Positions 10,114 through 20,320 of a stretch of DNA of 64,000 nt are shown one piece after another. Within the stretch, counting starts at the first letter, position 1, and every line of letters starts with the position of its first letter. Below the pieces are notes generated by a model. The model saw nothing but the letters and a program-made list of their open reading frames with translations. It searched no databases and was not told the DNA's origin. Position numbers and translations under genes: made by a program. Source of the DNA: Maribacter litopenaei (lineage in GTDB: Bacteria > Bacteroidota > Bacteroidia > Flavobacteriales > Flavobacteriaceae); NCBI RefSeq assembly GCF_025244665.1, contig NZ_CP104205.1:3779001-3843000 (forward strand), read 5' to 3'.

Positions 10114-11291
10114 ATGAAGGAAGTTTCAAAAGTGATTAAAAATCCGGTATTGTTCTTAACAATAGTGAGTTCACTCCGAGTTTCGCATTTTCTGAAGGTC
10201 AGGGCGAAGGTACAGTAAGCTCAAAAGAAGAGGTTAACGAATACATTTTGCACCATATAAAAGATTCTCACGATTTCCATTTGTTCTCATATACCAATAG
10301 CGAAGGGGAAAGAAAACACGTCGGTTTTCCTTTACCGGTAATTGTATGGTCTAGTAATGGTTTGGTGACTTTTATGTCTTCTCAATTTCACCATGATGAT
10401 AACGGGGAAGTGATAGTTGAAAGAAATGGTTCCAAATTTGTAAAGTTACATAGTAAGATATATGAATTGGAGCCGGGGGCTATTTCAGTAAATTTTGATG
10501 AGAGCCAACATGCCACCAATGCACATAAAGTGTTGGATTTTTCCATCACGAAAAGTGTTTTCGGAATCTTATTGGTAGGCTTATTTATGTTATGGGCATT
10601 TTCTTCTTTGGCAAGACAATATAAAAACAAAAGTGTTCCTACTGGCTTTGGCAGGGTATTGGAACCTTTGGTCATTTACGTAAGGGACGAGATAGCAAAA
10701 CCGAATATTGGGGAGAAAAAATACAGACAATTCACAGGATATCTTTTAACGGTTTTCTTTTTTATATGGATATTGAACCTTTTAGGTCTTACACCATTCG
10801 GTTTTAATGTTACGGGTCAATTGGCTGTTACTGCTGCATTGGCCATCCTTACATTGATTATTTATACGTTTAGCGGGAATAAGGATTATTGGATGCACAT
10901 GTTGTGGATGCCCGGGGTTCCTGTGTTGATTAGACCTGTTACGGCAATTATTGAATTGGCCGGTGCCTTTTTGATTAAACCCTTCTCATTATTAGTTCGA
11001 TTGTTCGCTAACATTTCGGCGGGTCACATTGTTGTAATGAGTTTGATTGCCATCATGTTTACTCTCAAAGATAGTTTGGGTGTGGCTGGTGCAACTGGAC
11101 TTTCATTGATATTGTCGTTTTTTATTACCCTTATAGAAGTTTTGGTAGCTTTTTTACAGGCCTATATTTTTACTATGCTTTCCGCATTGTTTATTGGAAT
11201 GGCGGTAGCGGAGCATGATCATGAGCATCATCACGATGCCGAGGGTCATGATGTTCCGGATGCTGAGGATGTAAGGGCGGATTTTATTTAA
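10114..11291 (+). CDS. atpB: F0F1 ATP synthase subunit a (frameshift near N-terminus)
   Basis: Membrane stator subunit that forms the proton half-channels. The essential arginine lies in LLVRLFANISAGH; the last helices (IEVLVAFLQAYIFTMLSALF) and a His/Asp-rich C-terminal tail follow. The N-terminus has a cleavable-looking signal segment and a roughly 110-residue periplasmic insert, as is usual for Bacteroidota AtpB. Translation from the ATG at 10114 gives MKEVSKVIKNPVLFLTI, then breaks near 10168 (CTCCGAG, one base short). One inserted base joins it to EGQGEGTVSSKEEVNEY and the long frame. Restored length is 392 residues. Confidence 0.93.
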
Positions 11292-11308
11292 GAGTGTTTT
11301 TAATTTAA

Positions 11309-11514
<206 letters not shown>

Positions 11515-11538
11515 GAACGTTAAGCCAAAAAACATTTT

Positions 11539-11559
11539 CCTGCAACGGTTGGTTGCAGG
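11539..11559 (+). promoter_or_regulatory. hairpin between atpE and atpF
   Basis: A perfect 8-bp stem, CCTGCAAC / GTTGCAGG, with a 5-base loop, 24 bases after atpE and 41 before atpF, followed by a weak T-run (GTGTTTTTAATT). It could be a leaky terminator or an RNase barrier that keeps more c-subunit message than the rest of the operon, as the c-ring needs many copies (inference). Confidence 0.6.
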
Positions 11560-11600
11560 AGGTGTTTTTAATTATTGATTAGTATTAAAATTCAAAATAA

Positions 11601-12101
11601 ATGGAAACATTAATTAACGATTTTTCACCAGGGCTTTTTATAGTACAGACTATATTACTATTAGGACTTATTTTTCTATTGGTGAAATTTGCATGGAAAC
11701 CTATTCTAAATTCCTTAAATGAAAGGGAAACCGGTATCCAAGAAGCATTGGCGGCTGCAGAAAGAGCCAAGGCTGAAATGCAGAACCTACAAGCAGACAA
11801 TGACAGGATGTTGCAGGAAGCTCGTGCAGAGCGCGAGGCTATGCTAAAGGAGGCCCGTGAAATCAAGGATAAAATGATTGCCGATTCCAAGGAGCAAGCG
11901 AAAGTTGAAGGAGACAAGATGATAAAGCAGGCGCAAGAGACCATAGAGAGCGAAAAGAAGGCAGCGGTAGCGGAGCTTAAAAGCCAGGTTGCTGAACTTT
12001 CGGTTTCCATTGCAGAAAAGGTCCTCAAAGAAGAACTTTCAGGAAAGGACAAGCAGTTGAAGCTAGTAGAAAAAATGCTAGGAGATATCAAATTGAATTA
12101 A
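11601..12101 (+). CDS. atpF: F0F1 ATP synthase subunit b
   Basis: A 166-residue peripheral stalk subunit: one N-terminal membrane helix (residues about 8-28, LFIVQTILLLGLIFLLV), then WKPILNSLNERE and a long charged coiled coil rich in Ala, Glu and Lys, ending in the delta-binding region. The frame is intact. It stands in the usual order c-b-delta-alpha-gamma and starts three bases before the atpH spacing region. Confidence 0.95.
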   Translation: METLINDFSPGLFIVQTILLLGLIFLLVKFAWKPILNSLNERETGIQEALAAAERAKAEMQNLQADNDRMLQEARAEREAMLKEAREIKDKMIADSKEQAKVEGDKMIKQAQETIESEKKAAVAELKSQVAELSVSIAEKVLKEELSGKDKQLKLVEKMLGDIKLN

Positions 12102-12104
12102 AAA

Positions 12105-12644
12105 ATGAGTGATTCCGGAGCGGCGGTACGATACGCCAAGGCCATATTGGATTTAGCTGTTGAAAACAAGGCTACAGAGGCTGTAGAAAAGGACATGCGT
12201 TCCGTGGTTAGTACGGTTTCAGACAGTAAGGAGTTGCGGGATATGCTTTCTAATCCAGTAATTTCGGGGTCGGCCAAAAAGGATGTCCTCAAGGCGGTTT
12301 TCAAAGGGTCCCACGGCATTTCAGAAGGATTGATGAATATGTTGGTGGAGAATAAAAGGGTTTCCCTGTTGAATGAAGTTGCCCTAAAGTATATTATTCT
12401 AAACGAATCCTTGAAAGGAAAGGATGTAGCATATGTTACCACAGCGGTACCCATGACGGATAGCTTGGAAAAACAACTTTTGAAGCAAGTAGCTTCTATT
12501 ACAGGAAACAAAGTGACCATTGAAAATAAAATTGATGAGAGTATCATCGGCGGATTTATTTTGAGGGTTGGGGATTTGCAATACGATGAAAGCGTTTCCA
12601 ACAAACTGAACAATTTAAAAAGAGAATTTACAAACAGTCTATAA
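12105..12644 (+). CDS. atpH: F0F1 ATP synthase subunit delta
   Basis: A 179-residue stalk subunit linking b to F1. It shows the N-terminal helical domain beginning VRYAKAILDLAVE and the C-terminal signature IDESIIGGFILRVGDLQYDESVSNKL. The frame is intact and starts three bases after the atpF stop, so the two are almost certainly translated in concert. Confidence 0.95.
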   Translation: MSDSGAAVRYAKAILDLAVENKATEAVEKDMRSVVSTVSDSKELRDMLSNPVISGSAKKDVLKAVFKGSHGISEGLMNMLVENKRVSLLNEVALKYIILNESLKGKDVAYVTTAVPMTDSLEKQLLKQVASITGNKVTIENKIDESIIGGFILRVGDLQYDESVSNKLNNLKREFTNSL

Positions 12645-12667
12645 TTTAATTCCAGTAATGGAATTTA

Positions 12668-12687
12668 CCCTGAGCCTAGTCGACGGG
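12668..12687. repeat. REP-like palindrome between atpH and atpA
   Basis: CCCTGAGCCTAGTCGACGGG, close to the widespread REP-type core CCCTGAGC...GTCGAAGGG. A second inverted repeat (AATTCCA, 4-base gap, TGGAATT) lies directly before it. It occupies the only sizeable gap of the F1 part of the operon (65 bases). No second copy was seen in this window. Confidence 0.5.
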
Positions 12688-12709
12688 ATTATCTTAAACA
12701 GGAACAAAA

Positions 12710-14291
12710 ATGGCAGGAGTAAAAGCCGCAGAAGTATCGGCAATTTTAAAGAAACAATTATCAGGATTTGATGCAACAGCTACTTTGGATGAAGTAGGAA
12801 CCGTATTGCAAGTAGGTGATGGTATTGCCGGAGTCTATGGTTTGGCTAATGCCCAATATGGCGAGTTGGTGGAGTTTGAAGGCGGTTTGGAAGGAATCGT
12901 TTTAAACTTGGAAGAGGATAATGTGGGTGTGGTATTGCTTGGACCTTCCAAAGCGGTAGGTGAAGGAGCTACTGTAAAAAGAACACAGCGTATCGCCTCC
13001 ATCAATGTTGGAGAAGGCATTGTGGGCCGTGTGGTGGACACCTTGGGTAACCCAATAGATGGTAAAGATCCTATTTCAGGGGAAACCTATGAAATGCCAT
13101 TGGAACGCAAGGCTCCTGGGGTTATTTATAGAGAGCCTGTAACCGAGCCGATGCAGTCCGGAATAAAGGCCATCGATGCCATGATTCCAGTAGGTAGAGG
13201 TCAGCGTGAGTTGGTTATTGGTGACCGTCAGACTGGTAAGACTACGGTTTGTATCGATACCATTTTGAACCAAAAGGAATTTTATGACGCAGGTGAACCA
13301 GTGTATTGTATTTATGTGGCAGTTGGTCAAAAAGCTTCAACGGTAGCAGGTATTGCACAAACACTAGAGGATAGAGGGGCTATGGCGTATACAACGATTG
13401 TTGCCGCCAATGCATCCGATCCTGCTCCTATGCAGGTATATGCACCTTTCGCTGGTGCCTCTATCGGCGAGTATTTTAGGGATACAGGTCGCCCTGCATT
13501 GATTATTTATGATGATTTGTCTAAACAAGCTGTTGCCTACCGTGAGGTTTCCTTGTTGTTGAGAAGACCACCGGGACGTGAAGCCTATCCTGGAGACGTT
13601 TTCTACCTTCACTCAAGGTTGTTGGAGCGTGCGGCAAAAGTGATTAACGATGACGATATTGCAAAGAACATGAACGATTTACCAGGAGGTATTGAAACCG
13701 ATGGTAAAAGGAGGAGGTTCTTTAACGGCATTACCAATAATTGAAACTCAGGCCGGTGACGTATCCGCCTATATTCCAACAAACGTAATTTCTATTACTG
13801 ACGGACAGATATTCTTGGAGCAAGATTTGTTCAACCAAGGGGTAAGGCCGGCTATCAACGTAGGTATATCCGTATCTCGTGTGGGTGGTAATGCACAGAT
13901 CAAATCCATGAAGAAAGTGGCGGGTACTTTGAAATTGGACCAAGCCCAGTTCCGTGAATTGGAAGCTTTTGCCAAGTTTGGTTCAGATTTGGATGCTGCT
14001 ACATTGAATGTGATTGAAAAAGGTCGTAGAAACGTGGAGATATTAAAGCAGGCCCAAAACGATCCATATACCGTTGAAGATCAAATTGCTATTATCTATG
14101 CAGGTTCCAAGAACTTATTACGCGATGTTCCCGTTGAAAAAGTGAAGGAATTTGAGCGTGATTATTTGGAGTTCTTGAACGCCAAACACAGAGATGTTCT
14201 AGACACCTTGAAAGCTGGAAAGTTGACCGATGAGGTTACCGATACACTTGCAACGGTTTGTAAAGATTTGTCAGCGAAGTACAAGAAATAA
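12710..14291 (+). CDS. atpA: F0F1 ATP synthase subunit alpha (frameshift)
   Basis: Non-catalytic nucleotide-binding subunit of F1. The P-loop GDRQTGKTT, the catalytic-interface stretch [24 protein letters not shown] and the ending KDLSAKYKK are present. The two overlapping frames meet at 13682-13688, where the read has CCAGGAG. Read as CCGGAG it becomes [21 protein letters not shown], as in relatives. Restored length is 526 residues, normal for the family. An ATP synthase alpha gene cannot plausibly be a pseudogene in the only such operon, so this is read as a sequence error. Confidence 0.96.
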
Positions 14292-14351
14292 GTAGTAAAA
14301 CGTAGTTGACACTGAGTTTTTTAGTAACTAACTACTCAATACTAATCTAAA

Positions 14352-15212
14352 ATGGCCAATTTAAAGGAAATACGAAACAGGATTACATCGGTGTCTTCAA
14401 CCATGCAGATTACCAGTGCCATGAAAATGGTATCTGCTGCAAAGTTGAAAAAGGCCCAGGATGCAATCACTGCCATGAGACCTTATGCCGATAAACTTAC
14501 GGAGCTTTTACAAAATCTAAGTGCTAGTTTAGAAGGGGACTGCGGGAGTATATATGCCAGCAATAGAACCGTAAATAGGGTCTTGGTTGTAGCGATTACA
14601 TCGAACCGTGGACTTTGCGGTGCCTTCAATTCAAATATATTGAAACAGAGCACAAATCTTGTGGAAAATATCTATGCTGGTAAACAGGTGGATTTCATGG
14701 CCATTGGTAAAAAGGCAAATGATTTTCTAAAAAAGCGCTACAATGTGATTTCAAATCACAATGGAATTTTTGATGATTTGACCTTTGATAATGTATCAGA
14801 AATTGCTAAGGTTTTGATGGAAAAGTTCTCAAAGGGCGAGTATGACCGTATTGATATTGTATATAACAAATTCAAGAATGCAGCGACACAATTGGTCATG
14901 ACGGAGCAGTTTTTACCTATCCTACCATTGGAAGGTGAGGAAGGAAGCAATTCCGACTATATGTTTGAGCCATCCAAGGCAGAAATTGTCGAGCAATTGA
15001 TTCCAAAATCCCTAAAAACGCAATTGTATAAGGCAATAAGGGATTCTTTTGCCAGTGAACATGGTGCTCGTATGACGGCCATGCATAAGGCTACCGATAA
15101 TGCCAAGGAATTACGAGATCAATTGAAATTGACCTATAACAAAGCAAGACAAGCGGCTATTACCAACGAAATCCTTGAAATTGTTGGTGGTGCGGAGGCA
15201 CTGAACAATTAG
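14352..15212 (+). CDS. atpG: F0F1 ATP synthase subunit gamma
   Basis: Central rotor shaft, 286 residues, intact. N-terminal helix LKEIRNRITSVSSTMQITSAMKMVSAAKLKKA and C-terminal helix with HGARMTAMHKATDNAKEL, TYNKARQAAITNEILEIVGGAEAL are diagnostic. Last gene of the cluster; the beta and epsilon genes (atpD, atpC) are not here, as is usual in Bacteroidota, where they form a separate locus. A terminator follows. Confidence 0.96.
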   Translation: MANLKEIRNRITSVSSTMQITSAMKMVSAAKLKKAQDAITAMRPYADKLTELLQNLSASLEGDCGSIYASNRTVNRVLVVAITSNRGLCGAFNSNILKQSTNLVENIYAGKQVDFMAIGKKANDFLKKRYNVISNHNGIFDDLTFDNVSEIAKVLMEKFSKGEYDRIDIVYNKFKNAATQLVMTEQFLPILPLEGEEGSNSDYMFEPSKAEIVEQLIPKSLKTQLYKAIRDSFASEHGARMTAMHKATDNAKELRDQLKLTYNKARQAAITNEILEIVGGAEALNN

Positions 15213-15278
15213 GCGCAAGCCAAATGTTCAAAAGGCAGAGGCTTTGAATAACTAAGTGAATTAAAGAATTTTATTGAT

Positions 15279-15310
15279 AACCCCTTCGGAAACGTAGGGG
15301 TTTTATTTTT
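15279..15310 (+). terminator. terminator after atpG
   Basis: Stem AACCCCT / AGGGGTT with a 10-base loop, followed by TTTATTTTTT, 67 bases after the atpG stop. It closes the ATP synthase operon. Confidence 0.85.
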
Positions 15311-15349
15311 TAAATAGGAAGACTAATTTTTACGACTTTTGTCCCTTCT

Positions 15350-16587
15350 ATGAAATCAAAAAAATCGGCCCTACTCTTTATTTTTGTAACCATTTTGGTG
15401 GATGTCATAGGCATAGGTATCATACTACCTATCATACCTGATCTTATAATGGAATTAACGGGTGAAGGGACAGCCATGGCCGTAATCTATGGGATGTGGT
15501 TGACTACGGCATTTGCCGGCATGCAATTTCTATTCTCACCAGTATTGGGCGAGATTTCAGATAAGTTTGGAAGACGACCTATTCTTTTGCTGGCCTTGTT
15601 GGGTTTAAGTATCGATTACCTGATACATGCCTGGGCCCCAAGTATTACGTGGTTATTTCTAGGTAGGTTTTTAGCAGGTATTACAGGGGCTAGTTTTACG
15701 GTTGCTTCGGCCTATATTGCTGATGTTAGTACCAAGGAAAACAAGGCCAAGAACTTTGGATTAATAGGGGCTGCTTTTGGCCTTGGATTTATCATTGATC
15801 CGGGCGTGGGTGGATTTTTCGGGGAGATCGACATCCGCCTGCCCTTTTATATTGCCGCAGGACTGACCTTTGCCAATTTCCTTTTCGGATTGTTTTTTGT
15901 GCCGAGTCTTTGACGGTCGAAAATAGACGGGCCATCAATCCAACAAAGATGATTCCAGGGGTTTCCTTATTTGCCTTACGGAAGTACAAAGGGGTACTTT
16001 TGCTGATTTTCGCCTTCTTTTTGGCGAATTTGGCCGGCCAGGCTTTGCCTTCCACGTGGTCTTACTATGGTATTGAGCGCTACAACTGGAGCCCTAAGGA
16101 AATAGGGGTATCGTTGATGGTAGTAGGACTTTTGGTGGCCATTGTTCAAGGTGTCTTAGTGGGTATTTTGGTGAAAAAATTTGGAAAGCGTTTCGTAGTA
16201 ACCGTAGGCTTTTTGCTATGGACGATCGGTATGTTTTTCTTTTCAATGGCCTCAGAACCATGGATGTTATATGCTTTTTTAATCCCGTATGCATTGGGAG
16301 GTGTTGCAGGACTGACAGTTCAGGGCATTATATCCAACCAAGTTTCTGAAAAGGAACAAGGAAACCTTCAGGGTTCTATCACGGGGCTGGTTAGTATTAC
16401 AGCTATCCTAGGGCAATTGGTTTTCTCACCCGTATTCTACTTTTTTATACGTCCTGGGGGAGGCATTTACTACCCTGGTGCGCCTTACACCTTAGCGGCT
16501 ATTTTTTTACTAATAGCATTTTCAATGGCGTTTTTAGCCATGAAGCGTTTGGAATTGGAAGACGAAAAGGCTCCCGCAGAGGCGTAA
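15350..16587 (+). CDS. MFS transporter, TetA-like drug/H+ antiporter type (frameshift)
   Basis: Twelve-helix major facilitator, about 412 residues restored. The loop 2-3 motif GEISDKFGRRP is the MFS motif A, and helix 5 has the antiporter-type stretch GAAFGLGFIIDPGVGG (motif C-like). The closest recognisable group is the TetA/Bcr-type exporter family. The frame breaks at 15902 where CCGAGTC reads one base short; CCGGAGTC gives VPESLTVENRRA and joins both halves. Substrate unknown. It follows the atp terminator and is probably its own unit. Confidence 0.85.
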
Positions 16588-16673
16588 GAAGGGATAATTC
16601 TGTCAAAACGGGATAAAACCAACTTTGTATAACCAAGGTAAATAGGTACATTTAACACTTCAATTTAAGGTGT

Positions 16674-18131
16674 TTGAATCCTCTCAAAAAACTTTTTAAA
16701 CAAACGGCGATTTATGGCTTGGCAACCGTGCTTCCGCGTATGCTTTCGTTCTTGCTGGTGCCTATTTATACCTCCGTCATGCCACCCGGCACCTATGGGG
16801 AGGTAACCCTTATTTTTACTTGGTTTGCCATTTTCAATATTTTCTTGGCCTACGGCATGGAAACGGCTTTTTTCCGGTTTTATAAGGATACGGAGAATAA
16901 AAAAAAGGTGGTATCCACTTCCCTGATATCACTTGGGGTTTCCTCACTTGTTTTTCTGTTGATAGGGCTCATATTTAAATCAGCCATTGCAACGTCTTTG
17001 AACATTGAACCTAAGTACATGAATTTTGTACTTTGCATATTAGTGTTAGATGCACTGGTAATTGTTCCTTTTGCTTGGTTAAGGGCCAACGAGAGGCCTA
17101 TCCGCTATGCGATTGTAAAAACGATTAATGTAGTACTAAATTTAGGTTTAAATCTATTTTTTCTATTACTCCTGCCAAGTTTGGCAAGTAAGGAAGGATC
17201 TGGATTCTTTGAAAGACTCTTTGTGCCAGATTATGAGATATCGTATATACTGATCTCCAATCTTATAGCAAGCGCAGTCACATTGTTGCTTATGCTTAGG
17301 GTATACCTTAGAAGACCGTATATCTTTGATGTGGATTTATGGAAACGGATGTTAACCTATGCCATGCCCGTAATGTTCGCAGGTGTAGCCTTTACCATCA
17401 ACGAAGTTTTTGACAAGTATTTGTTATCGAAATTATTACCACCCGATATAGCCAATAGTGAAATGGGGAAATATGCGGCCTGCTATAAACTCGCCTTGTT
17501 CATGACACTTTTCGCCACCGCATTTCGTTTAGGAATTGAGCCATTCTTCTTTAGTCATTCGGATACTAAAAATCCGCAAAAGGCCTATGCACAGATTACC
17601 AACTACTTTGTGGTGTTGGGAAGTATTATTCTATTGACCGTAGTGGTATTTGCCGATGTTTTAAAAGGCCTCTTCATAAAAGACACCTCCTATTGGGATG
17701 CCATGTCTGTCGTTCCCATTATATTATTGGCCAGTTTCTTTCCGGGCATTTACCACAACCTTTCCGTATGGTACAAGGTAACGGATCGGACGAAGTTTGG
17801 GGCTTATATTTCCATGATAGGTGCTGTACTTACCATCATCATAAACGTAGCCATGATACAATATTTTAGTTATGTGGCTTCAGCAATCGCCACCTTGGTA
17901 GCTTATGGTTCCATGATGCTATTATCATTCTATTTTGGTCGTATGTACTATCCTATTCCCTATAATTTCAGAAAAATTATATTTTACTTAGGAATTTCTA
18001 TACTGTTTTCAATGGTTTCCTTCTATATCTTTGATAGAAATTTATGGGTGGGTATACCTTTATTGTTGATTTTCTTAGGATTGGTGTATAAAATGGAAAT
18101 CGAGAATTTAAAAAGGGTATTTGTCAAATAA
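16674..18131 (+). CDS. oligosaccharide/polysaccharide flippase (Wzx/MATE-like)
   Basis: A 485-residue protein with about fourteen membrane helices and the opening KLFKQTAIYGLATVLPRMLSF, typical of O-antigen and polysaccharide flippases of the MOP superfamily. It would flip lipid-linked sugars across the inner membrane. The start is TTG at 16674; no ATG lies nearby in frame. It heads a co-directional run with dut, a TPR protein, a LolB-like lipoprotein and an EnvC-like protein, an arrangement that recurs in Flavobacteriaceae and suggests an envelope-assembly role. Confidence 0.88.
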   Translation: MNPLKKLFKQTAIYGLATVLPRMLSFLLVPIYTSVMPPGTYGEVTLIFTWFAIFNIFLAYGMETAFFRFYKDTENKKKVVSTSLISLGVSSLVFLLIGLIFKSAIATSLNIEPKYMNFVLCILVLDALVIVPFAWLRANERPIRYAIVKTINVVLNLGLNLFFLLLLPSLASKEGSGFFERLFVPDYEISYILISNLIASAVTLLLMLRVYLRRPYIFDVDLWKRMLTYAMPVMFAGVAFTINEVFDKYLLSKLLPPDIANSEMGKYAACYKLALFMTLFATAFRLGIEPFFFSHSDTKNPQKAYAQITNYFVVLGSIILLTVVVFADVLKGLFIKDTSYWDAMSVVPIILLASFFPGIYHNLSVWYKVTDRTKFGAYISMIGAVLTIIINVAMIQYFSYVASAIATLVAYGSMMLLSFYFGRMYYPIPYNFRKIIFYLGISILFSMVSFYIFDRNLWVGIPLLLIFLGLVYKMEIENLKRVFVK

Positions 18132-18149
18132 AATCAGAGAACGAAAGAA

Positions 18150-18584
18150 ATGAAGATCAGGATTATTAACAAATCGAATCATGAGTTGCCCCACTATGAA
18201 ACCGAAGCCTCGGCCGGGATGGATTTGCGGGCCTATATATCGGAGCCTATTACCTTACAACCTTTGGAACGGGCCATAATAAAAACCGGCCTGTTTATGG
18301 AATTACCAGTTGGCTACGAGGCGCAAGTACGCCCTAGAAGTGGTCCCGCCGCAAAAAAGGGTATAACCGTTCTCAATGCTCCTGGCACGATTGATGCTGA
18401 TTATAGGGGGGAAATAGGTGTGATTCTAGTCAATTTATCCAATGTAAATTTCACAATTGAAAATGGAGAGCGTATAGCCCAAATGGTGATTGCCAAACAT
18501 GAGCGGGCGGAATGGCAGTCTGTAGATGAGCTTTCCGAAACCCTAAGGGGCGAAGGTGGTTTTGGCAGCACTGGAGTAAAATAA
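18150..18584 (+). CDS. dut: dUTP diphosphatase
   Basis: A 144-residue trimeric dUTPase that hydrolyses dUTP to dUMP and pyrophosphate. All five motifs are visible: [45 protein letters not shown] and the C-terminal [10 protein letters not shown] arm that closes the active site. It starts 18 bases after the flippase gene and lies nine bases before the TPR gene. Confidence 0.97.
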   Translation: MKIRIINKSNHELPHYETEASAGMDLRAYISEPITLQPLERAIIKTGLFMELPVGYEAQVRPRSGPAAKKGITVLNAPGTIDADYRGEIGVILVNLSNVNFTIENGERIAQMVIAKHERAEWQSVDELSETLRGEGGFGSTGVK

Positions 18585-18592
18585 ATCTACGA

Positions 18593-19531
18593 ATGAAAAT
18601 AACAATCCCAATGCTACTACTTTATTTAGGAGCAACATTTGCACCAGGGATTGTTTTGTCTCAAGAGGAGGATCCCATTACCGAGGAGGAGAGTGCAGAG
18701 GTCTCTTTCGAAGAATATTCCGATGACTTCCAGGAAAGTTTTTTTGAAGGGCTAAAGCAACAGGGAATTCAAAATTATGACAAGGCCATAAATGCTTTTT
18801 TAAAGTGTAAGAACTTGGAACCGGAGAAAGAGGTTGTGTCCTTTGAGTTAGCCAAATCCTATTTACTTGATAAGCAATATATCAATGCACAACAATATGC
18901 CCAGGAAGCTGTGGCGGCAGACCCGGAAAATTATTGGTATGCAAATACGTTGGCGGAAACATTAAAGGCCCGTAACACCTCCGTGAGTGCTATAAAGACC
19001 CGGATTCCATGGAACAATACGGAACTAAAGTCCAATTTGGCATCCATCTATTTTGAATTGGGCAATTATGAAGAAGCCAAAGCAATCTTAGAGGAAGTGG
19101 AAAAAACAGTAAAATCCATGTACCTCCAATCCAAAATAAATGATTCTATTGACAAGCATCGAGGTAATATAAAAAATGTAATTCTATCAGAAAATAAGAG
19201 CGAGGATGCCAATGATTTGATTGCATTGGAAGAGAGGATACAGGATTCGTTAAACGGATCTGATGATGCCCAATCACTCCTAAACCTTACGGAGGAAGCT
19301 CTTGAAAAATATCCCTTACAACCTTTCTTGTATTATGCCCATGGAATCGCCTTACGAAGGGATAATAGGAACAAAGATGCCATTGAGGCAATGGAGACGT
19401 CATTGGATTACTTGATCGATGATCCCGAATTGGAGAATAAGATATACAAGGAGCTTTCCGAGATTCATGGAGCCATGGGAAATACGGAGAAGTCAAACCT
19501 ATATTTAAATAAGATTAAACCTGGATTTTAA
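18593..19531 (+). CDS. secreted TPR protein
   Basis: A 312-residue protein with a signal peptide (residues 1-21, ending VLS-Q) and an acidic linker followed by tetratricopeptide-like helices (QGIQNYDKAINAFLKCKNLEPEKE, then repeats near residues 140 and 250). TPR proteins serve as periplasmic scaffolds. Its stop overlaps the ATG of the next gene (TAATG), so the TPR protein and the LolB-like lipoprotein are translationally coupled and probably act together. Confidence 0.8.
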   Translation: MKITIPMLLLYLGATFAPGIVLSQEEDPITEEESAEVSFEEYSDDFQESFFEGLKQQGIQNYDKAINAFLKCKNLEPEKEVVSFELAKSYLLDKQYINAQQYAQEAVAADPENYWYANTLAETLKARNTSVSAIKTRIPWNNTELKSNLASIYFELGNYEEAKAILEEVEKTVKSMYLQSKINDSIDKHRGNIKNVILSENKSEDANDLIALEERIQDSLNGSDDAQSLLNLTEEALEKYPLQPFLYYAHGIALRRDNRNKDAIEAMETSLDYLIDDPELENKIYKELSEIHGAMGNTEKSNLYLNKIKPGF

Positions 19532-20319
19532 TGATGCACATTAGGTTACTAACATATAAAAAAATGGTTTCGGTATGCGCTTTGACGCTCTTTGTCTTTT
19601 CCTGTAAGAGCACCAAAGTTATTTCCGATGGATTCATAGATGACCGACTTTCTGCGAAAACAGTGGTCAAAGCCCACTACCAAAATAAGTTGGATTTCAA
19701 TACACTAACAGGACGGGTAAAAATCGACTATTCGGATGGTGAGGATGAACAAAGTGTATCCGTAAGCCTTCGGATGGAAAAGGATAAAGGAATTTGGATG
19801 AGTGCCCCGCTGGGTATTGTAAAGGTCTACATCACCCCGGATAGGGTTTCTTTTTATAACAAAATGGACAATGAATATTTCGATGGCGATTTTTCCTATT
19901 TAAGTAATCTTTTGGGAACTGAGGTCGATTATTCAATTCTACAAAATATGCTTTTGGGCCAGGCCCTTTTTGACCTTAGAAATGATAAATTTGATCTTTC
20001 TGTAGCGAAGGAAACCTATAGATTGACCCCTAAGACGGCTGGAGCACTTTACAAAACCTTGTTTCAAATTGAACCAAAGAACTTTAAAATGGACTTACAA
20101 CAACTGTCCCAGCCTCTGAAAAAACGTTTATTGGAAATCAAATACAAAAACTACCAACTCGTTGGCAAAGAAGCCATACCCAATGAAGTGTCCATTCCGG
20201 CCATCGAAGAGAACAATGAGAACAGAATTTCCTTGGAATATAGAAATATAGAGTTAAACCGACAGGTCAACTTTCCATATAAAATACCAAAAGGTTTTAA
20301 AGAGATTGTGTTAGAATAG
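19531..20319 (+). CDS. DUF4292 lipoprotein, LolB-like
   Basis: A 262-residue lipoprotein: signal peptide and lipobox LFVFSC, then a beta-rich body (LDFNTLTGRVKIDYSDGEDEQ, IWMSAPLGIVKVYITPDRVSFYNKM) typical of the DUF4292 family, which has a LolA/LolB-type half-barrel. A role in lipoprotein or lipid handling at the outer membrane is inferred from that fold and from the neighbours. The ATG at 19564 (MVSVCALTL) would give a tighter signal peptide than the ATG at 19531. Confidence 0.82.
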   Translation: MMHIRLLTYKKMVSVCALTLFVFSCKSTKVISDGFIDDRLSAKTVVKAHYQNKLDFNTLTGRVKIDYSDGEDEQSVSVSLRMEKDKGIWMSAPLGIVKVYITPDRVSFYNKMDNEYFDGDFSYLSNLLGTEVDYSILQNMLLGQALFDLRNDKFDLSVAKETYRLTPKTAGALYKTLFQIEPKNFKMDLQQLSQPLKKRLLEIKYKNYQLVGKEAIPNEVSIPAIEENNENRISLEYRNIELNRQVNFPYKIPKGFKEIVLE

Positions 20320-20320
20320 C

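Noticed and set aside
11585..12091. Long antisense frame opposite atpF (and similar frames opposite atpA, scoB and sdhA)
   Set aside because: Its Ser/Ala-rich product mirrors the Ala/Glu/Lys coiled coil of AtpF; a shadow of codon bias.
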